Made by a program: the position numbers and the translations under genes
Shown here: in pieces, positions 10,868 to 21,738 of the stretch
How the letters are laid out: the number at the start of each line of letters is the position of its first letter
Numbering within the stretch: the stretch's first letter is position 1
Notes under the pieces: generated by a model
What the model was told of the DNA's origin: nothing
Seen by the model: only the letters and a program-made list of their open reading frames with translations
Databases searched by the model: none
Origin: Gordius sp. MW1
Taxonomy: Eukaryota > Nematomorpha > Gordioida > Gordea > Gordiidae
Direction of reading: 5' to 3'
Length of the DNA stretch: 64,000 nucleotides
Assembly (NCBI GenBank): GCA_964036665.1
Contig: OZ038531.1
Span: 12,834,168-12,898,167 of the forward strand

Positions 10868-13800
10868 GCATTATGTCCTGTTAGAATCCCGATAAGAATT
10901 TTTGCAGGGCGGAAGTTTTAGATTGCGAAAAATTAAAATTTAAGTGTTGCGTTTAGATTGTTTCAATATCGCTTTTAAGCGTGTCTCCAGTTTTTGTGAA
11001 ACAAGCTCATGCGATCGTGATTTAAAGTTAAAAATTTCTGATGACTGATCAAAAATTTTTTTTTTCGGAATTCACCTCTGATATCGAAAACTTTCATGAG
11101 GGGTTTATGGTTGAACAAAAAAATTGAAAAAATTTTGAGGTCGAAAAAAATATTTTTTTCATATTCATTCAAAAGGGGGCTGAAAAAATCTTTGAAAGTT
11201 AGTAAATATTCTTAGCATTATGTCCTTGTTACAATCTCGATAAAGAATTTTTGCACGGGTGAAGTTTTAGATTGAGAGAAATTAAAATTTACGTGTTGCG
11301 TTTAGATTGTTTCAATATCGCTTTTTAAGCGTGTATCCAGTTTTTGTGAAACAAGCTCTATGCAATAGTGATTTAAAGTTAAAAATTTCTGATGACTGAT
11401 CAAAAAATTTTTTTTTTCGGAATTCACCTCTGATATCGAAAACTTTCATGAGGGGTTTATGGTTGAACAAAAAAATTGAAAAAATTTTGAGGTCGAAAAA
11501 AATATTTTTTTTCATATTCATTCAAAAGGGGGCTGAAAATTTTTTTGAAAGTTAGTAAATATTCTTAGCATTATGTCCTTGTTAGAATCTCGATAAGAAT
11601 TTTTCCACGGGGGGGAAGTTTTAGTTTGCGAGAAATTAAAATTTAAGTGTTGCGTTTAGATTGTTTCAATATCGCTCTTTAAGCGTCTCTCCAGTTTTAG
11701 TGAAACAAGCTCATGCGATAGTGATTTAAAGTTAAAAATTTTTGATGACTGATCAAAAATTTTTTTTTCGAAATTCACCTCTGATATCGAAAACTTTCAT
11801 GAGGGGTTTATGGTTGAACAAAAAAATTGAAAAAATTTTGAGGTCGAAAAAAATATTTTTTTCATATTCATTCAAAAGGGGGCTGAAAAAATCTTTGAAA
11901 GTTAGTAAATATTCTTAGCATTATGTCCTTGTTAGAATCTCGATAAAGAATTTTTGCACGGGTGAAGTTTTAGATTGAGAGAAATTAAAATTTATGTGTT
12001 GCGTTTAGATTGTCTCAATATCGCTTTTTAAGCGTGTCTCCAGTTTTGTGAAACAAGCTCATGCGATCGTGATTTAAAGTTAAAAATTTCTGATGACTGA
12101 TCAAAAAAATTTTTTTTTTCGGAATTCACCTCTGATATCGAAAACTTTCATGAGGGGTTTATGGTTGAACAAAATAAAGGAAAAAATTTTGAGGTCGAAA
12201 AAAATATTTTTTTTCATATTCATTCAAAAGGGGGCTGAAAAAATCTTTGAAAGTTAGTAAATATTCTTAGCATTATGTCCTTGCTAAGAATCTCGATAAA
12301 GAATTTTTGCACGGGTGAAGTTTTAAATTGAGAGAAATTAAAATTTACGTGTTGTCGTTTAGATTGTTTCAATATCGCTTTTTAAGCGTGTATCCAGTTT
12401 TTGTGAAACAAGCTCCATGCGATCGTGATTTAAAGTTAATAATTTTTGATGAATGATCAAAAAAATTTTTTTTTTCGGAATTCACCTCTGATATCGAAAA
12501 CTTTCATGAGGGGTTTATGGTTGAACAAAAAAATTGAAAAAATTTTGAGGTCGAAAAAAATATTTTTTTTCATATTCATTCAAAAGGGGGCTGAAAAAAT
12601 CTTTGAAAGTTAGTAAATATTCTTAACATTATGTCCTGTTAGAATCCCGATAAGAATTTTTCCACGGGGGGGAAGTTTTAGATTGCTAGAAATTAAAATT
12701 TAAGTGTTGCGTTTAGATTGTTTCAATATCGCTTTTTAAGCGTGTCTCCAGTTTTTGAGAAACAAGCTCATGCGATCGTGATTTAAAGTTAAAAATTTCT
12801 GATGACTGATCAAAAAAAATTTTTTTTTCGGAATTCACCTCTGATATCGAAAACTTTCATGAGGGGTTTATGGTTGAACAAAATAAAGGAAAAAATTTTG
12901 AGGTCGAAAAAAATATTTTTTTTCATATTCATTCAAAAGGGGGCTGAAAAAATCTTTGAAAGTTAGTAAATATTCTTAGCATTATGTCCTTGTTAGAATC
13001 TCGATAAAGAATTTTTGCACGGGTGAAGTTTTAGATTGAGAGAAATTAAAATTTATGTGTTGCGTTTAGATTGTTTCAATATCGCTTTTTAAGCGTGTCT
13101 CCAGTTTTGTGAAACAAGCTCATGCGATCGTGATTTAAAGTTAAAAATTTCTGATGACTGATCAAAAAAAAATTTTTTTTCGGAATTCACCTCTGATATC
13201 GAAAACTTTCATGAGGGGTTTATGGTTGAACAAAATAAAGGAAAAAATTTTGAGGTCGAAAAAAATATTTTTTTTCATATTCATTCAAAAGGGGGCTGAA
13301 AATTTTTTTGAAAGTTAGTAAATATTCTTAGCATTATGTCCTTGTTAGAATCTCGATAAGAATTTTTGCAGGGGGGAAGTTTTAGATTGCGAAAAATTAA
13401 AATTTAAGTGTTGCGTTTAGATTGTTTCTCGCTTTTTAAGCGTGTATCCAGTTTTTGTGAAACAAGCTCTATGCGATCGTGATTTAAAGTTAATAATTTT
13501 TGATGACTAATCAAAATTTTTTTTTCGAAATTCACCTCTGATATCGCAAACTGTCATGAGGGGTTTATGGTTGAACAAAAAAATTGAAAAAATTTTGAGG
13601 TCGAAAAAAATATTTTTTTTCATATTCATTCAAAAGGGGGCTGAAAAAATCTTTGAAAGTTAGTAAATATTCTTAACATTATGTCCTGTTAGAATCCCGA
13701 TAAGAATTTTTCCACGGGGGGGAAGTTTTAGATTGCTAGAAATTAAAATTTAAGTGTTGCGTTTAGATTGTTTCAATATCGCTTTTTAAGCGTGTCTCCA

Positions 13801-15780
13801 GTTTTTGAGAAACAAGCTCATGCGATAGTGATTTAAAGTTAAAAATTTCTGATGACTGACCAAAAAAAAAAAATTTCGGAATTCACCTCTGATATCGAAA
13901 ACTTTCATGAGGGGTTTATGGTTGAACAAAAAAATTGAAAAAATTTTGAGGTCGAAAAAATTTTTTTTTTTCATATTCATTCAAAAGGGGGCTGAAAAAA
14001 TCTTTGAAAGTTAGTAAATATTCTTAGCATTATGTCCTTGCTAAGAATCTCGATAAAGAATTTTTGCACGGGTGAAGTTTTAAATTGAGAGAAATTAAAA
14101 TTTACGTGTTGTCGTTTAGATTGTTTCAATATCGCTTTTTAAGCGTGTATCCAGTTTTTGTGAAACAAGCTCCATGCGATCGTGATTTAAAGTTAATAAT
14201 TTTTGATGAATGATCAAAAAAATTTTTTTTTTCGGAATTCACCTCTGATATCGAAAACTTTCATGAGGGGTTTATGGTTGAACAAAAAAATTGAAAAAAT
14301 TTTGAGGTCGAAAAAAATATTTTTTTTCATATTCATTCAAAAGGGGGCTGAAAAAATCTTTGAAAGTTAGTAAATATTCTTAACATTATGTCCTGTTAGA
14401 ATCCCGATAAGAATTTTTCCACGGGGGGGAAGTTTTAGATTGCTAGAAATTAAAATTTAAGTGTTGCGTTTAGATTGTTTCAATATCGCTTTTTAAGCGT
14501 GTCTCCAGTTTTTGAGAAACAAGCTCATGCGATAGTGATTTAAAGTTAAAAATTTCTGATGACTGACCAAAAAAAAAAAATTTCGGAATTCACCTCTGAT
14601 ATCGAAAACTTTCATGAGGGGTTTATGGTTGAACAAAAAAATTGAAAAAATTTTGAGGTCGAAAAAAATTTTTTTTTTCATATTCATTCAAAAGGGGGCT
14701 GAAAAAATCTTTGAAAGTTAGTAAATATTCTTAGCATTATGTCCTTGTTACAATCTCGATAAAGAATTTTTGCACGGGTGAAGTTTTAGATTGAGAGAAA
14801 TTAAAATTTACGTGTTGCGTTTAGATTGTTTCAATATCGCTTTTTAAGCGTGTATTTGTGAAACAAGCTCTATGCAATAGTGATTTAAAGTTAAAAATTT
14901 CTGATGACTGATCAAAAAATTTTTTTTTTCGGAATTCACCTCTGATATCGAAAACTTTCATGAGGGGTTTATGGTTGAACAAAAAAATTGAAAAAATTTT
15001 GAGGTCGAAAAAAATATTTTTTTTCATATTCATTCAAAAGGGGGCTGAAAATTTTTTTGAAAGTTAGTAAATATTCTTAGCATTATGTCCTTGTTAGAAT
15101 CTCGATAAGAATTTTTGCACGGGTGAAGTTTTAGACTGAGAGAAATTAAAATTTAAGTGTTTCGTTTAGATTGTTTCAATATCGCTTTTTAAGCGTGTAT
15201 CCAGTTTTTGTGAAACAAGCTCATGCGATAGTGATTTAAAGTTAAAAATTTTTGATGACTGATCAAAAAAATTTTTTTTTTCGGAATTCACCTCTGATAT
15301 CGAAAACTTTCATGAGGGGTTTATGGTTGAACAAAAAAATTGAAAAAATTTTGAGGTCGAAAAAAATATTTTTTTTCATATTCATTCGGGGGCTGAAAAA
15401 ATCTTTGAAAGTTAGTAAATATTCTTAGCATTATGTCCTTGTTAGAATCTCGATAAAGAATTTTTGCACGGGTGAAGTTTTAGATTGAGAGAAATTAAAA
15501 TTTATGTGTTGCGTTTAGATTGTTTCAATATCGCTTCTTAAGCGTGTCTCCAGTTTTGTGAAACAAGCTCATGCGATCGTGATTTAAAGTTAAAAATTTC
15601 TGATGACTGATCAAAAAAATTTTTTTTTCCGGAATTCACCTCTGATATCGAAAACTTTCATGAGGGGTTTATGGTTGAACAAAAAAATTGAAAAAATTTT
15701 GAGGTCAAAAAAAATATTTTTTTTTCATATTCATTCAAAAGGGGGCTGAAAAAATCTTTGAAAGTTAGTAAATATTCTTA
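10868..15780 (+). repeat. HOR block 4, 14-mer
   Basis: Order: A 10868, B 11215, C 11568, D 11918, E 12270, F/D hybrid 12626, D 12979, G 13331, F 13676, E 14027, F 14383, Bd 14734, I 15080, H 15428. It equals the 13-mer plus one extra D, which has an atypical B-like tail (GAAAATTTTTTTGAAAG) before G. It contains the first Bd-I-H ending in the window. Confidence 0.9.
12626..12978 (+). repeat. Hybrid monomer F/D, duplicate
   Basis: Same junction as 9117. It closes the second copy of the 3.51-kb tandem duplication and is followed by a full D at 12979. Confidence 0.87.
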
Positions 15781-18700
15781 GCATTATGTCCTGTTAGAAT
15801 CCCGATAAGAATTTTTGCAGGGCGGAAGTTTTAGATTGCGAAAAATTAAAATTTAAGTGTTGCGTTTAGATTGTTTCAATATCGCTTTTAAGCGTGTCTC
15901 CAGTTTTTGTGAAACAAGCTCATGCGATCGTGATTTAAAGTTAAAAATTTCTGATGACTGATCAAAAATTTTTTTTTTCGGAATTCACCTCTGATATCGA
16001 AAACTTTCATGAGGGGTTTATGGTTGAACAAAAAAATTGAAACTTTTGAGGTCGAAAAAAATATTTTTTTTCATATTCATTCAAAAGGGGGCTGAAAAAA
16101 TCTTTGAAAGTTAGTAAATATTCTTAGCATTATGTCCTTGTTACAATCTCGATAAAGAATTTTTGCACGGGTGAAGTTTTAGATTGAGAGAAATTAAAAT
16201 TTACGTGTTGCGTTTAGATTGTTTCAATATCGCTTTTTAAGCGTGTATCCAGTTTTTGTGAAACAAGTTCTATGCAATAGTGATTTAAAGTTAAAAATTT
16301 CTGATGACTGATCAAAAAAATTTTTTTTTCGGAATTCACCTCTGATATCGAAAACTTTCATGAGGGGTTTATGGTTGAACAAAAAAATTGAAAAAATTTT
16401 GAGGTCGAAAAAAATATTTTTTTTCATATTCATTCAAAAGGGGGCTGAAATTTTTTTTGAAAGTTAGTAAATATTCTTAGCATTATGTCCTTGTTAGAAT
16501 CTCGATAAGAATTTTTCCACGGGGGGGAAGTTTTAGTTTGCGAGAAATTAAAATTTAAGTGTTGCGTTTAGATTGTTTCAATATCGCTCTTTAAGCGTCT
16601 CTCCAGTTTTAGTGAAACAAGCTCATGCGATAGTGATTTAAAGTTAAAAATTTTTGATGACTGATCAAAAATTTTTTTTTCGAAATTCACCTCTGATATC
16701 GAAAACTTTCATGAGGGGTTTATGGTTGAACAAAAAAATTGAAAAAATTTTGAGGTCGAAAAAAATATTTTTTTTCATATTCATTCAAAAGGGGGCTGAA
16801 AAAATCTTTGAAAGTTAGTAAATATTCTTAGCATTATGTCCTTGTTAGAATCTCGATAAAGAATTTTTGCACGGGTGAAGTTTTAGATTGAGAGAAATTA
16901 AAATTTATGTGTTGCGTTTAGATTGTTTCAATATCGCTTTTTAAGCGTGTCTCCAGTTTTGTGAAACAAGCTCATGCGATCGTGATTTAAAGTTAAAAAT
17001 TTCTGATGACTGATCAAAAAAAATTTTTTTTTCGGAATTCACCTCTGATATCGAAAACTTTCATGAGGGGTTTATGGTTGAACAAAATAAAGGAAAAAAT
17101 TTTGAGGTCGAAAAAAATATTTTTTTTCATATTCATTCAAAAGGGGGCTGAAAAAATCTTTGAAAGTTAGTAAATATTCTTAGCATTATGTCCTTGCTAA
17201 GAATCTCGATAAAGAATTTTTGCACGGGTGAAGTTTTAAATTGAGAGAAATTAAAATTTACGTGTTGTCGTTTAGATTGTTTCAATATCGCTTTTTAAGC
17301 GTGTATCCAGTTTTTGTGAAACAAGCTCCATGCGATCGTGATTTAAAGTTAATAATTTTTGATGAATGATCAAAAAAAATTTTTTTTTCGGAATTCACCT
17401 CTGATATCGAAAACTTTCATGAGTGGTTTATGGTTGAACAAAAAAATTGAAAAAATTTTGAGGTCGAAAAAAATATTTTTTTTCATATTCATTCAAAAGG
17501 GGGCTGAAAAAATCTTTGAAAGTTAGTAAATATTCTTAACATTATGTCCTGTTAGAATCCCGATAAGAATTTTTCCACGGGGGGGAAGTTTTAGATTGCT
17601 AGAAATTAAAATTTAAGTGTTGCGTTTAGATTGTTTCAATATCGCTTTTTAAGCGTGTCTCCAGTTTTTGAGAAACAAGCTCATGCGATAGTGATTTAAA
17701 GTTAAAAATTTCTGATGACTGACCAAAAAAAAAAAATTTCGGAATTCACCTCTGATATCGAAAACTTTCATGAGGGGTTTATGGTTGAACAAAAAAATTG
17801 AAAAAATTTTGAGGTAAAATTTTTTTTTTCATATTCATTCAAAAGGGGGCTGAAAAAATCTTTGAAAGTTAGTAAATATTCTTAGCATTATGTCCTTGTT
17901 AGAATCTCGATAAGAATTTTTGCAGGGGGGAAGTTTTAGATTGCGAAAAATTAAAATTTAAGTGTTGCGTTTAGATTGTTTCTCGCTTTTTAAGCGTGTA
18001 TCCAGTTTTTGTGAAACAAGCTCTATGCGATCGTGATTTAAAGTTAATAATTTTTGATGACTAATCAAAATTTTTTTTTCGAAATTCACCTCTGATATCG
18101 CAAACTGTCATGAGGGGTTTATGGTTGAACAAAAAAATTGAAAAAATTTTGAGGTCGAAAAAAATATTTTTTTTCATATTCATTCAAAAGGGGGCTGAAA
18201 AAATCTTTGAAAGTTAGTAAATATTCTTAACATTATGTCCTGTTAGAATCCCGATAAGAATTTTTCCACGGGGGGGAAGTTTTAGATTGCTAGAAATTAA
18301 AATTTAAGTGTTGCGTTTAGATTGTTTCAATATCGCTTTTTAAGCGTGTCTCCAGTTTTTGAGAAACAAGCTCATGCGATAGTGATTTAAAGTTAAAAAT
18401 TTCTGATGACTGACCAAAAAAAAATAAATTTCGGAATTCACCTCTGATATCGAAAACTTTCATGAGGGGTTTATGGTTGAACAAAAAAATTGAAAAAATT
18501 TTGAGGTCAAAAAAATATTTTTTTTTCATATTCATTCAAAAGGGGGCTGAAAAAATCTTTGAAAGTTAGTAAATATTCTTAGCATTATGTCCTGTTAGAA
18601 TCCCGATAAGAATTTTTGCAGGGCGGAAGTTTTAGATTGCGAAAAATTAAAATTTAAGTGTTGCGTTTAGATTGTTTCAATATCGCTTTTAAGCGTGTCT

Positions 18701-19282
18701 CCAGTTTTTGTGAAACAAGCTCATGCGATCGTGATTTAAAGTTAAAAATTTCTGATGACTGATCAAAAATTTTTTTTTTCGGAATTCACCTCTGATATCG
18801 AAAACTTTCATGAGGGGTTTATGGTTGAACAAAAAAATTGAAAAAATTTTGAGGTCGAAAAAAATATTTTTTTTCATATTCATTCAAAAGGGGGCTGAAA
18901 AAATCTTTGAAAGTTAGTAAATATTCTTAGCATTATGTCCTTGTTACAATCTCGATAAAGAATTTTTGCACGGGTGAAGTTTTAGATTGAGAGAAATTAA
19001 AATTTACGTGTTGCGTTTAGATTGTTTCAATATCGCTTCTTAAGCGTGTCTCCAGTTTTGTGAAACAAGCTCATGCGATCGTGATTTAAAGTTAAAAATT
19101 TCTGATGACTGATCAAAAAAATTTTTTTTTCCGGAATTCACCTCTGATATCGAAAACTTTCATGAGGGGTTTATGGTTGAACAAAAAAATTGAAAAAATT
19201 TTGAGGTCAAAAAAAATATTTTTTTTTCATATTCATTCAAAAGGGGGCTGAAAAAATCTTTGAAAGTTAGTAAATATTCTTA
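15781..19282 (+). repeat. HOR block 5, 10-mer
   Basis: Order: A 15781, B 16127, C 16480, D 16831, E 17183, F 17539, G 17885, F with H-type tail 18230, A 18582, B/H hybrid 18930. The F at 17539 has a private loss at GAGGTAAAATTT. The F at 18230 has a T inside its A run (AAAATAAATTTCGG). The opening A carries the sublineage change also seen at 1 and 4911. Confidence 0.9.
18930..19282 (+). repeat. Hybrid monomer B/H, third copy
   Basis: B 5' end (TTACAATC, TTTACGTGTTGCG) and H 3' end (CGCTTCTTAAGCG, TTTTCCGGAATTC). It lacks the private changes of the copies at 7005 and 10515, so it is either the older form or a separate event. Confidence 0.85.
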
Positions 19283-19630
19283 GCATTATGTCCTGTTAGA
19301 ATCCCGATAAGAATTTTTGCAGGGCGGAAGTTTTAGATTGCGAAAAATTAAAATTTAAGTGTTGCGTTTAGATTGTTTCAATATCGCTTTTAAGCGTGTC
19401 TCCAGTTTTTGTGAAACAAGCTCATGCGATCGTGATTTAAAGTTAAAAATTTCTGATGACTGATCAAAAATTTTTTTTTTCGGAATTCACCTCTGATATC
19501 GAAAACTTTCATGAGGGGTTTATGGTTGAACAAAAAAATTGAAAAAATTTTGAGGTCGAAAAAAATATTTTTTTTCATATTCATTCAAAAGGGGGCTGAA
19601 AAAATCTTTGAAAGTTAGTAAATATTCTTA
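19283..19630 (+). repeat. Reference class A monomer (348 bp)
   Basis: Class A is recognised by TGTTAGAATCCCGATAAG, GCAGGGCGGAAG, the shortened hairpin CGCTTTTAAGCG (2-base loop) and CTCATGCGATCG. In most of the window it follows a monomer with an H-type 3' end, so it is a convenient start of the higher-order unit. The copies at 1, 4911 and 15781 share a private change (TTGAAACTTTTGAGG in place of TTGAAAAAATTTTGAGG), marking a sublineage. Confidence 0.93.
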
Positions 19631-19734
19631 GCATTATGTCCTTGTTACAATCTCGATAAAGAATTTTTGCACGGGTGAAGTTTTAGATTGAGAGAAATTA
19701 AAATTTACGTGTTGCGTTTAGATTGTTTCAATAT

Positions 19735-19747
19735 CGCTTTTTAAGCG
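19735..19747. other. Short hairpin CGCTT-TTT-AAGCG (exemplar in class B)
   Basis: Five-base perfect arms with a 3-base loop, present near base 105 of the monomer in B, D, E, F, G and I. A has a 2-base loop, H has CTT in the loop, and C has one arm changed (CGCTC). It is one of the few GC-containing blocks of the variable half. Confidence 0.7.
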
Positions 19748-19838
19748 TGTATCCAGTTTTTGTGAAACAAGCTCTATGCAATAGTGATTTAAAGTTAAAA
19801 ATTTCTGATGACTGATCAAAAAATTTTTTTTTTCGGAA

Positions 19839-19884
19839 TTCACCTCTGATATCGAAAACTTTCATGAGGGGTTTATGGTTGAAC
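19839..19884 (+). other. Conserved core of the monomer (exemplar in class B)
   Basis: This 46-bp stretch runs from TTCACCTCTGATATCG through TTTCATGAGGGG to GGTTGAAC. It is the same in nearly all 183 monomers. Exceptions seen: class G has two substitutions (GCAAACTGTC), hybrids 7005 and 10515 have GATATCCAAAAC, 40672 and 53647 have TATAGTTG, 17183 has GAGTGGTT, and 2455 lacks one T. Its uniformity contrasts with the class-specific first half of the monomer. A protein-binding role is possible but not shown. Confidence 0.75.
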
Positions 19885-19910
19885 AAAAAAATTGAAAAAA
19901 TTTTGAGGTC

Positions 19911-19929
19911 GAAAAAAATATTTTTTTTC
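19911..19929. other. A-tract/T-tract near-palindrome (exemplar in class B)
   Basis: GAAAAAAATATTTTTTTTC is almost self-complementary. The central TA is absent in F (A6T11 or A7T10), and H extends the A run by losing a G. A second A/T junction lies about 90 bp upstream, just before CGGAATTC. Run lengths vary by 1-2 bases between copies, as expected from slippage. Such tracts are known to stiffen or bend DNA and to attract AT-hook or minor-groove proteins. Confidence 0.75.
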
Positions 19930-19983
19930 ATATTCATTCAAAAGGGGGCTGAAAATTTTTTTGAAAGTTAGTAAATATTCTTA

Positions 19984-20334
19984 GCATTATGTCCTTGTTA
20001 GAATCTCGATAAGAATTTTTCCACGGGGGGGAAGTTTTAGTTTGCGAGAAATTAAAATTTAAGTGTTGCGTTTAGATTGTTTCAATATCGCTCTTTAAGC
20101 GTCTCTCCAGTTTTAGTGAAACAAGCTCATGCGATAGTGATTTAAAGTTAAAAATTTTTGATGACTGATCAAAAATTTTTTTTTCGAAATTCACCTCTGA
20201 TATCGAAAACTTTCATGAGGGGTTTATGGTTGAACAAAAAAATTGAAAAAATTTTGAGGTCGAAAAAAATATTTTTTTTCATATTCATTCAAAAGGGGGC
20301 TGAAAAAATCTTTGAAAGTTAGTAAATATTCTTA
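19984..20334 (+). repeat. Reference class C monomer (351 bp)
   Basis: Class C is marked by CCACGGGGGGGAAG (a run of seven G), AGTTTGCGAG, the altered hairpin CGCTCTTTAAGCG, CGTCTCTCCAG, AGTTTTAGTGAAAC and CGAAATTCACC, which destroys the EcoRI-like GAATTC found in most classes. It carries the longest perfect dyad in the array (20150-20180). It follows a B- or Bd-type tail in nearly every occurrence. Confidence 0.93.
20150..20180. other. Perfect dyad symmetry, 13-bp arms (exemplar in class C)
   Basis: AAAAATTTTTGAT, a 5-base GACTG spacer, then ATCAAAAATTTTT: the arms are exact reverse complements. The same dyad occurs in the regular class C monomers. Most other classes keep only a shorter core (GAT/ATC with T/A flanks), because TTTCTGAT replaces TTTTTGAT or the A run is longer. 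F destroys one arm with GACTGACC. It could extrude as a cruciform or bind a dimeric protein (inference). Confidence 0.8.
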
Positions 20335-20686
20335 GCATTATGTCCTTGTTAGAATCTCGATAAAGAATTTTTGCACGGGTGAAGTTTTAGATTGAGAGAA
20401 ATTAAAATTTATGTGTTGCGTTTAGATTGTTTCAATATCGCTTTTTAAGCGTGTCTCCAGTTTTGTGAAACAAGCTCATGCGATCGTGATTTAAAGTTAA
20501 AAATTTCTGATGACTGATCAAAAAAAATTTTTTTTTCGGAATTCACCTCTGATATCGAAAACTTTCATGAGGGGTTTATGGTTGAACAAAATAAAGGAAA
20601 AAATTTTGAGGTCGAAAAAAATATTTTTTTTCATATTCATTCAAAAGGGGGCTGAAAAAATCTTTGAAAGTTAGTAAATATTCTTA
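20335..20686 (+). repeat. Reference class D monomer (352 bp)
   Basis: Class D is marked by TTTATGTGTTGCG, CAGTTTTGTGAAAC (one T fewer than usual), CTCATGCGATCG and AACAAAATAAAGG in place of AACAAAAAAATTG. The last change falls inside the otherwise very uniform 3' half, so it is a strong class marker. D normally sits between C and E. Confidence 0.93.
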
Positions 20687-21042
20687 GCATTATGTCCTTG
20701 CTAAGAATCTCGATAAAGAATTTTTGCACGGGTGAAGTTTTAAATTGAGAGAAATTAAAATTTACGTGTTGTCGTTTAGATTGTTTCAATATCGCTTTTT
20801 AAGCGTGTATCCAGTTTTTGTGAAACAAGCTCCATGCGATCGTGATTTAAAGTTAATAATTTTTGATGAATGATCAAAAAAATTTTTTTTTTCGGAATTC
20901 ACCTCTGATATCGAAAACTTTCATGAGGGGTTTATGGTTGAACAAAAAAATTGAAAAAATTTTGAGGTCGAAAAAAATATTTTTTTTCATATTCATTCAA
21001 AAGGGGGCTGAAAAAATCTTTGAAAGTTAGTAAATATTCTTA
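20687..21042 (+). repeat. Reference class E monomer (356 bp)
   Basis: Class E, the longest class, is marked by CCTTGCTAAGAATC, TTTTAAATTGAG, GTTGTCGTTTAG, CTCCATGCGATCG and GATGAATGATC. It occurs twice per 13-mer, after D and again after the second F. Copies at 37161, 40316, 51179 and 53291 share AAGCTTCATG in place of AAGCTCCATG. Confidence 0.93.
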
Positions 21043-21393
21043 ACATTATGTCCTGTTAGAATCCCGATAAGAATTTTTCCACGGGGGGGAAGTTTTAGAT
21101 TGCTAGAAATTAAAATTTAAGTGTTGCGTTTAGATTGTTTCAATATCGCTTTTTAAGCGTGTCTCCAGTTTTTGAGAAACAAGCTCATGCGATAGTGATT
21201 TAAAGTTAAAAATTTCTGATGACTGACCAAAAAAAAAAAATTTCGGAATTCACCTCTGATATCGAAAACTTTCATGAGGGGTTTATGGTTGAACAAAAAA
21301 ATTGAAAAAATTTTGAGGTCGAAAAAATTTTTTTTTTTCATATTCATTCAAAAGGGGGCTGAAAAAATCTTTGAAAGTTAGTAAATATTCTTA
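21043..21393 (+). repeat. Reference class F monomer (351 bp)
   Basis: Class F begins with A rather than G (TAACATTATG) and is marked by CCTGTTAGAATCCC, CCACGGGGGGGAAG, ATTGCTAGAAATT, TTTTTGAGAAAC and GACTGACC, which removes one arm of the dyad seen in other classes, followed by a pure A run. Its 3' A/T junction lacks the central TA (A6T11 here, A7T10 in the copy before Bd), giving sub-types by HOR position. F occurs three times per 13-mer. Confidence 0.93.
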
Positions 21394-21738
21394 GCATTAT
21401 GTCCTTGTTAGAATCTCGATAAGAATTTTTGCAGGGGGGAAGTTTTAGATTGCGAAAAATTAAAATTTAAGTGTTGCGTTTAGATTGTTTCTCGCTTTTT
21501 AAGCGTGTATCCAGTTTTTGTGAAACAAGCTCTATGCGATCGTGATTTAAAGTTAATAATTTTTGATGACTAATCAAAATTTTTTTTTCGAAATTCACCT
21601 CTGATATCGCAAACTGTCATGAGGGGTTTATGGTTGAACAAAAAAATTGAAAAAATTTTGAGGTCGAAAAAAATATTTTTTTTCATATTCATTCAAAAGG
21701 GGGCTGAAAAAATCTTTGAAAGTTAGTAAATATTCTTA
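21394..21738 (+). repeat. Reference class G monomer (345 bp)
   Basis: Class G is marked by GCAGGGGGGAAG, a 4-bp deletion giving TTTCTCGC instead of TTTCAATATCGC, GACTAATC, CGAAATTCACC and GATATCGCAAACTGTCATG. The last motif contains two substitutions inside the conserved core, so G is the class with the most divergent core. G is almost always followed by F. Confidence 0.93.

Larger units (their letters stand above)
9470..12978 (+). repeat. Near-identical tandem 10-mer, copy 2 (3509 bp)
   Basis: Same order and private markers as 5960-9469. The only length difference I noticed is one T fewer in the T run near 11154-11160, in the A at 10868. I have not compared every base. Confidence 0.92.
19631..19983 (+). 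repeat. Reference class B monomer (353 bp)
   Basis: Class B is marked by TTACAATCTCGATAAAG, TTTACGTGTTGCG, GTGTATCCAG, CTCTATGCAATAG and a distinctive 3' tail GAAAATTTTTTTGAAAG where most other classes have GAAAAAATCTTTGAAAG. B always follows A in the regular order. Copies at 34006, 36105, 37865 (5' part), 39260, 48024, 50123 and 52235 carry TTTAGGTGTTGCG instead of TTTACGTG, a sub-lineage marker useful for tracing duplications. Confidence 0.93.

Noticed and set aside
19839-19884. CENP-B box in the conserved core
   Set aside because: No stretch resembles the known box pattern TTCG....A..CGGG. Only the general idea of a conserved binding core is retained as a hypothesis.
19631-19983. The ~351-bp monomer as an ancient dimer of ~175 bp
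   Set aside because: TTTAAAGTTAAAAATTT and TTTGAAAGTTAGTAAATATT lie about half a unit apart and look alike, but the rest of the two halves does not align convincingly by eye. A self-alignment would be needed.
20150-20190. Intrinsic (rho-independent) transcription terminator: dyad followed by T run
   Set aside because: The stem is almost pure A/T, it recurs with every monomer, and there is no gene upstream. The sequence class points to eukaryotic satellite.
19984-20334. G-quadruplex from the seven-G run in classes C and F
   Set aside because: There is one G run per ~350 bp with only a five-G run elsewhere in the unit, far too distant for a standard intramolecular quadruplex.
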